Shown here: piece by piece, positions 1-5,995 of the stretch
Position numbering within the stretch: the first letter of the stretch is position 1
Layout of the letters: every line of letters starts with the position of its first letter
Notes under the pieces: model-generated
Databases searched by the model: none
What the model was told of the DNA's origin: nothing
Seen by the model: the letters and a program-made list of their open reading frames with translations, nothing else
DNA from: DASRHY01 sp046765875
GTDB lineage: Bacteria; Actinomycetota; Actinomycetes; Propionibacteriales; Kribbellaceae
Reading direction: 5' to 3'
Length of the DNA stretch: 11,256 bases
NCBI GenBank assembly: GCA_046765875.1
Contig: JBKPSJ010000074.1
Location: 1 to 11,256, forward strand
Made by a program: the position numbers and the translations under genes

Positions 1-750
1 GGTCTCGACGTAGGTACTGGCACGTCCGAAGTCCGACGGGTGCTGCCGGAGCCGGCGTACCGTCATCTCCGCGACCGCGTCGCCGTCCTTGTAGAACGCG
101 CCGTACGCGAACTGTTGTTCACCGCCTCCCGGAATCAGTTCCTGGATGATCACCTCGCCGTCCCCCACGATCGCCGAGGCCCTGCGGTACGCCTCCTCGA
201 GTTCGGTGCGGCCGTCGACCCGCCACGCCTTGGCCCTGGTCTCGTAGAAGAAGTGCTCCTTGATCGCCGGCTTGACGATCACCGGCTCGGTGACGTCGAC
301 GTCGCGGAGGTCCCCCGGACCGGCCGGGAACCAGCAGCGCGGGATCGGGATGCCGAGTCGCTCGGCACGCTGGTAAGTCTGCCGCTTGTCCCAGGCCGGG
401 CGCACCGCCTCCCATGGCGGCGTCGGCAGCCGGAACATGCCGGCCAGCTCGTCGCGGTGGGTGGCGATCGCGGCCACCGTCTCCTCGCGCGTCGGGTACA
501 CCACCCAGCCGTCGAGGCCGTGCCTGCGGCCTGCGTCTTGCAGGATCCGCACCGTCTGGTCCGGGTCGCGCAGATCCCCGACATGCTCGTACTTCGACAC
601 GAACCTGGACGCCCGCGCGATCGAGCGCTCGTCATCCAGCACCAGCACGGGTACGCCGTGCCGGCCCAGGCTGCGCGCGATCCCGAGACCCTGGTAGTCG
701 CCCCCGATGATGACGGCACCGACCGCGGCGCGGTGGGTGCGGCGGGTCAT
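1..750 (-). CDS. ATP-grasp carboxylate-amine ligase-like protein, C-terminal part beyond window
   Basis: The reading frame is open from the ATG at 750 to the window edge (250 codons seen, no stop), so the C-terminus is missing. ATP-grasp enzymes join a carboxylate to an amine through an acyl-phosphate. Residues 9-40 form a Rossmann-like N-terminal segment (VGAVIIGGDYQGLGIARSLG, then VLVLDD), typical of the preATP domain in carboxylate-amine ligases of the D-aspartate ligase kind. WDKRQTYQRAERLGIPIP at 120-137 is the usual entry to the ATP-grasp fold; VIVKPAIKEHFFYE (157-170) carries the nucleotide-binding Lys160, and IIQELIPGGGEQQFAYGA (201-218) the second nucleotide-binding strand. The Mg-binding residues would lie in the missing part. 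The start overlaps the stop of the flavoenzyme gene as ATGA (747-750), so the two are probably co-translated; no convincing Shine-Dalgarno is seen. The superfamily call is fairly firm; substrates are unknown. Confidence 0.8.
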   Translation of the reverse strand, partial: MTRRTHRAAVGAVIIGGDYQGLGIARSLGRHGVPVLVLDDERSIARASRFVSKYEHVGDLRDPDQTVRILQDAGRRHGLDGWVVYPTREETVAAIATHRDELAGMFRLPTPPWEAVRPAWDKRQTYQRAERLGIPIPRCWFPAGPGDLRDVDVTEPVIVKPAIKEHFFYETRAKAWRVDGRTELEEAYRRASAIVGDGEVIIQELIPGGGEQQFAYGAFYKDGDAVAEMTVRRLRQHPSDFGRASTYVET

Positions 751-1964
751 GCCTCGTCGCCCGTCGGCTCCAGCCGAGCGGTCGGCGCCCGGTGGCGCGG
801 CCCGTGAGCGCGGACGGCGCGGGTCAGAGTCTGCGCACCGAACCAGCCGCCCGCCACGAACCGCATGATCGGCCCGAAGCTGCGAGCGCCCGGTGCGCCG
901 AGGAAGTGCAGACCCGGCACCGAGGACTCCATGCCCGGGCGAAGCACTGGGTAGCCGTCGACGGTCCGCACCTTCCGCGCCAGGCCCGGGTCGAGGAACG
1001 GGTAGCGGGTGATGTCGACCCGGTAGCCGGTTCCAAACATCAGGTGGTCGACCACCTTGCGACGGCCGTCGCTGAGCGTTACCTCCAGCCGATCACCGGT
1101 CGGCACGGCCTTGGTCACACTAACGCCGGTGCGAACTGGTACACGTTTCAGCCGCGGGACCAGCCAGGCGGCGCCCGCCGGCCGGATCGCGCGGTAGGCC
1201 ATCGGGTCCTGGATCGAGCGCGGCAGGCGGGTGAACAGCCCCGGCGCAGCAACGATCCGGGAGATTCCCATCGGCCCGACGTCGGTCGGCGCGTACAGCA
1301 GCGGCGCCAGCCGCCCCAGCTTGCGGGCGTACTTGCCGCCGTGGAGCCAGTTCAGGTGATCGGCGCGGGCCACCACCTCGACCGCAGCACCGGACTCATG
1401 CATCAGCGCGGCGGACTCCAGCGCGCTCTGGCCGCCACCGACCACAAGGACCTCGCGGCCGGCGAACCGGCTGAGGTCGGTGTGCTCGCCGGTGTGCGTC
1501 GACAAGTCGGCGGGCAGGCCGTCCATCATCTCGGGCCGGTTCACGAAGGCGGCGATGCCCGCCGCGACGACAACTCGGCGGCTGCGCAGCCGCGACTCGT
1601 CGTCCAGGGTCAGGACGAAGCCATCATCGTCGCGTTCGACGGTGCGGATCTGACGTCGGTCGACGTCAGGTGCGACCTTGCTCTGCACCCACATGCCGTA
1701 CTCGATGAAGTCGTCCAGCGGGAACGGTTTGACCATCTTGCGTCCGGTCTCGGCGACGTACGAGTCGATCGACAGCGGTCCCTCGTACTCGGCGATGCAG
1801 GTCGCGGTCTCGTTCGAGCGCAGCAGCATGCCTTTCGGCATCACCCGCCAGAACGACATGGGATCGCCGAACACCCGAAGCTCTTCCCCGGCCCGGCGAA
1901 GGTGTGCGGCGGCGGCGAGTCCGTGCGGCCCGGCGCCGATGACAGCAGTACCTGTTTCTTGCAT
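747..1964 (-). CDS. FAD/NAD(P)H-dependent monooxygenase-like flavoprotein
   Basis: A 405-residue two-dinucleotide-domain flavoprotein. The FAD motif GAGPHG lies at 10-15 near the N-terminus, the NAD(P)H motif GGGQSALESA at 176-185, and an ATG-type motif, FGTGYRVD, at 310-317. SFWRVMPKGMLLRS at 37-50 resembles the flavin-binding segment of single-component flavin monooxygenases such as the HpyO-type urate hydroxylases and amino-acid N-hydroxylases. The family oxygenates soft nucleophiles or amines using NAD(P)H and O2; the substrate here cannot be read from sequence. I chose the ATG at 1964 because a G6 tract (1973-1978) lies 8 bases upstream; an in-frame TTG at 1970 would sit only 2 bases from it. 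Its stop overlaps the ATP-grasp start by 4 bases (ATGA), implying a shared product or pathway. A promoter-like pair is present upstream. The flavoprotein fold is firm; monooxygenase is more likely than a simple reductase. Confidence 0.82.
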   Translation of the reverse strand: MQETGTAVIGAGPHGLAAAAHLRRAGEELRVFGDPMSFWRVMPKGMLLRSNETATCIAEYEGPLSIDSYVAETGRKMVKPFPLDDFIEYGMWVQSKVAPDVDRRQIRTVERDDDGFVLTLDDESRLRSRRVVVAAGIAAFVNRPEMMDGLPADLSTHTGEHTDLSRFAGREVLVVGGGQSALESAALMHESGAAVEVVARADHLNWLHGGKYARKLGRLAPLLYAPTDVGPMGISRIVAAPGLFTRLPRSIQDPMAYRAIRPAGAAWLVPRLKRVPVRTGVSVTKAVPTGDRLEVTLSDGRRKVVDHLMFGTGYRVDITRYPFLDPGLARKVRTVDGYPVLRPGMESSVPGLHFLGAPGARSFGPIMRFVAGGWFGAQTLTRAVRAHGPRHRAPTARLEPTGDEA

Positions 1965-2031
1965 GCGCAATGCCCCCCACTGCGAACGTGTTCCTCTTCC
2001 CCCCGAGTACTAACTCCCCCAAACAAATGTA

Positions 2032-2060
2032 AGTATGGCGCACTGCTGCTGCCGTGTCAT
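2032..2060 (-). promoter_or_regulatory. Candidate sigma70-type promoter for the flavoenzyme/ATP-grasp genes
   Basis: Read on the minus strand, ATGACA (2060-2055, 5 of 6 matches to TTGACA) is followed after exactly 17 bases by CATACT (2037-2032, 4 of 6 matches to TATAAT). A transcript would begin near 2025 and leave a leader of about 60 bases before the ATG at 1964. It sits in the divergent gap with nadA, where a promoter is expected. This is an assignment by eye; no start site is known. Confidence 0.45.
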
Positions 2061-2141
2061 CGGAGAGCCCGCAAATCAATGAGTTCCGGGAATTCCAGTC
2101 CGTGAGCGGCGTCATAGGGCCCCGCCTCGGGCGGTGCGACG

Positions 2142-3332
2142 ATGATGAGCATGACAACCGCCGCGGAGTCTGTCAGATCGTTGCCCTTGCTGCTGCTGGG
2201 TCAGGGAACTGATCCGCACTCCGAGCGTGGCGTCGAGTGCCCCGGATCGTTGCCACCGGCCTCGGATCCGGACCTGGTCGAGCGCGCGCAACAGGCCAAG
2301 GCGGCACTCGGTGAGCGGGTGTTCGTGCTGGGTCACCACTACCAGCGCGACGAAGTGATCCGGTTCGCGGACGTGACCGGCGACTCGTTCAAGCTCGCCC
2401 GGGACGCGGCCGCGCGGCCACAGGCGCCGTACATCGTCTTCTGCGGCGTGCATTTCATGGCCGAGTCCGCCGACATCCTGACCAGTGACGAACAGACGGT
2501 GATCCTGCCGGACCTGGCCGCGGGCTGCTCGATGGCCGACATGGCCCGTATCCAGCAGGTCGAGGCTGCCTGGGACGCACTGGCCGACGCGGGCGTCGCC
2601 GATGACACCGTACCGATCACGTACATGAACTCCAGCGCCGACATCAAGGCGTTCTGCGGGCGCAACGGCGGCTCGGTCTGTACGTCGAGCAACGCCGACG
2701 CCGCACTCGAATGGGCCTTCCAGCAGGGTGAGAAGGTGCTGTTCCTGCCCGACCAGCACCTCGGCCGCAACACCGCCGTCCTCAAGATGGGCATGACGCT
2801 GGACGACTGCGTCGTCTACGACCCGCACAAGCCGCACGGGGGTCTCAGCAGCGAGCAGTTGGACCGGGCCCGGATGATCCTGTGGCGCGGGCATTGCTCG
2901 GTGCACGGCCGGTTCACCGCCGAGTCCGTCGCCGACGTCCGCTCGCGGATCCCCGGCGTGCGGGTGCTGGTCCATCCCGAGTGCCGCCACGAGGTGGTGC
3001 TCGGCGCGGACCAGGTCGGCTCGACGGAGTACATCATCAAGACGCTCGAGGCGGCCGAGCCCGGTACGTCGTGGGCCGTCGGCACCGAGCTCAACCTGGT
3101 CCAGCGGCTGGCGAAGACGCACCCCGACAAGTCGATCGTGTTCCTCGACAAGACCGTGTGCTACTGCGCGACGATGAACCGGATCGACCTGCCTCACTTC
3201 GTCTGGGCGCTGGAGAACCTGGTCGCCGGCAGCGTGGTCAACCCGATCCGCGTCGATGCCGACACCGAGCACTGGGCCAAGGTCGCACTCGACCGCATGC
3301 TCGCCCTGCCCGGCAAGTCCCACCGCGACTGA
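2142..3332 (+). CDS. nadA: Quinolinate synthase NadA (long actinobacterial form)
   Basis: NadA condenses iminoaspartate (from L-aspartate oxidase) with dihydroxyacetone phosphate to quinolinate in de novo NAD synthesis, using a [4Fe-4S] cluster in the cytoplasm. The 396-residue protein shows the family landmarks: VLGHHYQRDEV (62-72), ADVTGDSF (76-83), AAGCSMADMA (126-135), YMNSSADIKAF (161-171), TSSNA (181-185), PDQHLGRN (203-210), ILWRGHCSVH (246-255), HPEC (278-281) and TVCYCATMNRID (338-349). The three cluster ligands are expected at Cys129, Cys252 and Cys340 (Cys342 is an alternative). About 36 extra residues lie between the first two cysteines compared with the E. coli form, as in long actinobacterial NadAs. 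ATGs at 2142, 2145 and 2151 are all possible; GGGCGG about 7 bases upstream favours 2142. nadB and nadC are not adjacent. It is the only plus-strand gene here and reads like a housekeeping gene. Confidence 0.97.
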   Translation: MMSMTTAAESVRSLPLLLLGQGTDPHSERGVECPGSLPPASDPDLVERAQQAKAALGERVFVLGHHYQRDEVIRFADVTGDSFKLARDAAARPQAPYIVFCGVHFMAESADILTSDEQTVILPDLAAGCSMADMARIQQVEAAWDALADAGVADDTVPITYMNSSADIKAFCGRNGGSVCTSSNADAALEWAFQQGEKVLFLPDQHLGRNTAVLKMGMTLDDCVVYDPHKPHGGLSSEQLDRARMILWRGHCSVHGRFTAESVADVRSRIPGVRVLVHPECRHEVVLGADQVGSTEYIIKTLEAAEPGTSWAVGTELNLVQRLAKTHPDKSIVFLDKTVCYCATMNRIDLPHFVWALENLVAGSVVNPIRVDADTEHWAKVALDRMLALPGKSHRD

Positions 3333-3365
3333 GACCGCCGCTCCTCGCCGGGCTCCGCACCTCCT

Positions 3366-3408
3366 GCTCGGGTTCACAACCCGTCGTGATGTGGCGCGAA
3401 CCCCGAGC
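3366..3408. terminator. Possible hairpin terminator between convergent genes
   Basis: In the 104-base gap between the ends of nadA and the 2OG oxygenase gene, GCTCGGGTTC (3366-3375) pairs with GAACCCCGAGC (3398-3408), leaving one bulged base. A smaller alternative hairpin, CGGGTT-CAC-AACCCG, lies at 3369-3383. There is no T tract on either side, so this is at best an L-shaped actinobacterial-type terminator serving both directions. The position between convergent genes is the main support. Confidence 0.4.
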
Positions 3409-3436
3409 GGAGGCGCGAACCGTCGCAGGCGGTAGG

Positions 3437-4330
3437 TCAGACGGTGACCGGCTTCGGCGTGTCGTACGCCTCGATCAGTTCGGCCGGCACGTGCGCCAGG
3501 TCGCTGATCCGCAGGTAGTCGCCCATCGTCGTACCGGTGCAGGCCGAGTCGACGTTGCGCGCTCCGCGTCGCCCGGCGACATCGCCGAGGTGCACCGTAC
3601 GCAGGTCGATGCTGAACCTGGTACGGCCCGACGTGTTCGGAACACTCGAGTGCAACTGGGCGCCCGAGAACAGGATGATCCCGCCCGGCGCGGGGATCGG
3701 GCGGACCTGCGGGTGCAGTTCGACCTCCTCCTCGGGCCTGGGCTGGACCCGGGTGTCGACGCCGATCTGTGTCGCCGCGATCTTGCGACTGGTCGCGTTC
3801 CACTCCGCGTAGTTGTAGACCCGCGAGCTGTTCTTCACCGGGTTGTGGTGGTACTTCGGGTGGAATGCCAGCCCGTTGTCCTCACTGATCGGAAAGATCG
3901 GCAGCCACCAGTTGAGCTGGCAGTGCGGCGCGGAGTACCAGGTGTCGCGGTGCGGATGGAACGCGAACGCGATCCCCGTGGTCAGGTAGTCGTTCGACGT
4001 CGAGGTGCGCATCCGCGGCACGTCGAAGTACGTCAGCTCGGGGTCGCAGCGCAGGTCGACCAGCATCTCCTGGATGAGCCGCTTCGATTCCGGGTGGTGG
4101 ATGAACCGCGGCTTGAGCTCGGCCAGCAGCGCGGCGTAGTCCCCGACCGCCATCTCGAACTGGGCGAGCTCCGGGTCCAGCGGAGCGAACGCGTCCCGCG
4201 CCATCTCCGCGGCGAACTCGATCAGCGCCAGCGTCGACGGACGCGGCGAGTAGATGAACAGATCCCCCTCGTACAGCTTCTCCCTGCGCTCGTCGTCGCT
4301 GACGTTCGCATCGAAGTACACAGAATGCAT
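3437..4330 (-). CDS. Fe(II)/2-oxoglutarate-dependent oxygenase, phytanoyl-CoA dioxygenase-like
   Basis: This 297-residue protein fits the PhyH-type non-haem iron oxygenases, which couple 2-oxoglutarate decarboxylation to hydroxylation (less often desaturation or ring closure) of small molecules. The proximal facial ligands are seen in FHPHRDTW at 124-131 (His127, Asp129). The distal histidine is His227 in SGAQLHSSVPN (222-232), followed by TRFSIDLRTV (237-246), whose arginines (238 or 244) are candidates for the 2-oxoglutarate salt bridge. PAPGGIILFSG (213-223) is the usual strand before the distal His. The ATG at 4330 was chosen because AGGGGTGGGG ends about 8 bases upstream; a GTG at 4351 would swallow that site. 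It lies 76 bases downstream of the aminotransferase gene in the same direction; that gap is richer in A and T but shows no clear promoter. The substrate is unknown. An amino acid, an acyl group or a sugar is plausible given the neighbours. Confidence 0.82.
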   Translation of the reverse strand: MHSVYFDANVSDDERREKLYEGDLFIYSPRPSTLALIEFAAEMARDAFAPLDPELAQFEMAVGDYAALLAELKPRFIHHPESKRLIQEMLVDLRCDPELTYFDVPRMRTSTSNDYLTTGIAFAFHPHRDTWYSAPHCQLNWWLPIFPISEDNGLAFHPKYHHNPVKNSSRVYNYAEWNATSRKIAATQIGVDTRVQPRPEEEVELHPQVRPIPAPGGIILFSGAQLHSSVPNTSGRTRFSIDLRTVHLGDVAGRRGARNVDSACTGTTMGDYLRISDLAHVPAELIEAYDTPKPVTV

Positions 4331-4406
4331 CGGTACAACCCCACCCCTCACTGTGGATCAGCTTTGTTGCCCACCTATGTTCAAATCCAGGTAGCGCGTC
4401 CAACCG

Positions 4407-5381
4407 TTACGTCACACCTTCGACCCTCGCATCGCCGACCAGGATGTCTCCCGCCTTGTCGACCAACGGAACCATGTCGACGCCAGGTAGTACCTCGATG
4501 CCGCGCATGATCTCGATGTACCGGTGCCGGACCTGCGCCAGCACGCCGTTCCGGTCGTATCCGAACCCGTCGATCTCCTCGACCAGGGTCAGCTCGGAGA
4601 TGGTGCCCGCCACACCGCACTCCTTCGCCGCCAGCAGCTCGGTGCGCTCGATCGGCCGTCGCTCGAAGCGCAGTCCGAGATCGAGCGCGACCTGCTCGAT
4701 CGCATCGGTGGTGATGCTGTCCAGGCAGCCCTCGGTCGTGGTCGGGGTGGTGATCAGATCTCCGTTGGCGATCAGGATGCACGCGCCGGTGGCCTCTGCG
4801 ACCCGGCCCGCGTCGTTGAGCAGCACCGCGTCGTCATACCCGAGCCGCCGCGCCTCGATCCGGGCGAGCCGGCCACCAACGTAGTTGGCACTGCTCTTCA
4901 CCCGGGTTGGCAGGGCGAGGTCGGACGCCCGCCGCCAGGTGCTCACGCCGAGGCGCATCGGGTCCGGGTCGTACTTCTGCTGGGTGAAAGCGGTGGTCAC
5001 CAGGTCGGCCTCGGTCCCTTCGCCCCAGTGGCCCTTGGTGACGAACAGCGTCGGCCGGAACCACAGATCGCGCTCCGGGACGAGCAGCTCGCCGGCCAGG
5101 GCGGCCAGCCAGCTCAGGAAGTCCTCGTAGCTGAAGTGCACCGGTATGTGGAACAACCGGGCAGACCGGCAGAGTCGCTCGTAGTGCCGGCGCGGCGTCC
5201 GCACGTTGAAGACGTCGCCGCCTTCGGTCCAGTAACCCTTGACGCCTTCGAACACGCTCAGCGCGCGGGTCAGCGCCTCGGCGCCGATGTGGATCTTGAC
5301 GTCGGCGTAGGGGACCAACTCGCCGTTCACGGATGCCCACGGCGGGGTCTGGAGCTGAGAGATCGACGCGGTGTGTGCCAC
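4407..5381 (-). CDS. Class IV PLP-dependent aminotransferase (branched-chain aminotransferase-like)
   Basis: Fold-type IV aminotransferases interconvert amino acids and 2-oxo acids through pyridoxal phosphate. The 324-residue protein has the family pattern: LSVFEGVKGYW (41-51) near the N-terminus, the PLP lysine in TRVKSSANYVGG (159-170, Lys162), the conserved RLGYDDAVLLNDAGRVAEAT (179-198) with Glu196 expected to hold the PLP ring nitrogen, and TTPTTTEGCLDSITTDAI (211-228) for phosphate binding. It resembles IlvE-type enzymes, but D-amino-acid aminotransferase or a specialised pathway enzyme cannot be excluded, so no symbol is given. The start is GTG at 5381, supported by a near-perfect AAGGAGG 6 to 7 bases upstream, the strongest ribosome binding site in the window. 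It follows the epimerase gene by 38 bases without translational coupling. Its placement before an oxygenase suggests a role in supplying or processing an amino-acid building block rather than bulk leucine, isoleucine or valine synthesis; this is inference. Confidence 0.87.
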   Translation of the reverse strand: MAHTASISQLQTPPWASVNGELVPYADVKIHIGAEALTRALSVFEGVKGYWTEGGDVFNVRTPRRHYERLCRSARLFHIPVHFSYEDFLSWLAALAGELLVPERDLWFRPTLFVTKGHWGEGTEADLVTTAFTQQKYDPDPMRLGVSTWRRASDLALPTRVKSSANYVGGRLARIEARRLGYDDAVLLNDAGRVAEATGACILIANGDLITTPTTTEGCLDSITTDAIEQVALDLGLRFERRPIERTELLAAKECGVAGTISELTLVEEIDGFGYDRNGVLAQVRHRYIEIMRGIEVLPGVDMVPLVDKAGDILVGDARVEGVT

Positions 5382-5413
5382 GGTCCGCCTCCTTCGGTCT
5401 GTCGAATGCGGGT

Positions 5414-5430
5414 GGGTCCTCAGTGGACCC
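5414..5430 (-). other. Short perfect hairpin over the epimerase stop codon
   Basis: On the minus strand GGGTCC-ACTGA-GGACCC forms a 6-base-pair, 5-base-loop hairpin that contains the TGA stop of the epimerase gene. No T tract follows. It could weaken read-through from the glycan operon into the aminotransferase gene or protect a processed 3' end, but a chance inverted repeat in GC-rich sequence is quite possible. Confidence 0.25.
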
Positions 5431-5995
5431 GTTCGGTCCGGGCAGCGGCGCGGATCAGCGCCAGGGCGTCAGCGAGCGAACCCGCCTCGGCGTCCCGGCT
5501 GGATCGCAGACTGACCGGGAGCGGCCAGGCGATCGCGAGGTCTGGGTCGTCGTAGGCGATCGCTACATCCTCGGACGGGTCGTGCCGGCGGTCGATCCGG
5601 TACGACACATCCGCCGGCTCGGTGAGCGCCTGGAACCCATGCGCGCATCCCGCCGGAACGTACAGCGACCGCTGACTCTCACCCGTCAGCGTGAAGCTCG
5701 CCTTGTTCAGGAACGTCGGGGAGTCCGGCCTGAGGTCGACGATCACGTCCAGCACCTCACCGTACGAACAGCGCACCAGCTTGGCTTCGCCGGCACCGGA
5801 GCGCAGGTGCATACCGCGCAGCACGCCCTTGGCCGAGCGCGACAGGCTGTCCTGTACGAAGGCGTCAGGGTCGATCCCCACCGACCGCGCCACATCGGCG
5901 TCGAAGGTACGGGAGAAGAAGCCGCGTTCGTCGACGTGCGGCGCCGGCTCGAACAGGTACGCCCCGGCGATCGCTTCGACCCGTGTTGCCTTCAT
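5420..5995 (-). CDS. rfbC: dTDP-4-dehydrorhamnose 3,5-epimerase family protein (RmlC-like)
   Basis: RmlC-type cupins epimerise C3 and/or C5 of NDP-4-keto-6-deoxyhexoses, giving L-rhamnose and other deoxysugars. At 191 residues it has normal length. Landmarks are VDERGFFSRTF (21-31), FVQDSLSRSAKGVLRGMHLR (46-65), KLVRCSYGEVLDVIVDLR (72-89), LYVPAGCAHGF (111-121), SYRID (131-135) and DPDLAIAWP (150-158). The catalytic set appears intact: His63, Tyr132, and an Asp at 168 in the position usually seen as KDAA. The residue pair after His63 is Leu-Arg rather than the usual aromatic-Gln, and the following loop is about two residues shorter than in the enterobacterial protein, so a different sugar or 3-only epimerisation is possible. 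The start ATG at 5995 overlaps the pyruvyl transferase stop as ATGA, with GGGGGAG just upstream. The partner genes rmlA, rmlB and rmlD are not in the window. Confidence 0.93.
   Translation of the reverse strand: MKATRVEAIAGAYLFEPAPHVDERGFFSRTFDADVARSVGIDPDAFVQDSLSRSAKGVLRGMHLRSGAGEAKLVRCSYGEVLDVIVDLRPDSPTFLNKASFTLTGESQRSLYVPAGCAHGFQALTEPADVSYRIDRRHDPSEDVAIAYDDPDLAIAWPLPVSLRSSRDAEAGSLADALALIRAAARTERVH

Noticed and set aside
792..2105. Plus-strand open frame of about 440 codons opposite the flavoenzyme gene
   Set aside because: Low-complexity His/Arg/Ala-rich translation with no motif; the opposite strand has clear FAD and NAD(P) motifs.
2112..3803. Minus-strand open frame of about 560 codons opposite nadA
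   Set aside because: It mirrors the codon structure of nadA, is rich in Arg, Gly and Val without any domain, and would overlap both nadA and the 2OG oxygenase gene. It is a high-GC shadow frame.
4331..4406. Possible promoter between the aminotransferase and the 2OG oxygenase genes
   Set aside because: TTGGAC and TTGAAC elements exist on the minus strand, but no acceptable -10 element lies 16 to 18 bases downstream of either.
2882..4510. Plus-strand open frame of about 540 codons across nadA and the 2OG oxygenase gene
   Set aside because: It overlaps nadA in another frame and the oxygenase on the opposite strand; the translation is arginine-rich and shows no family features.
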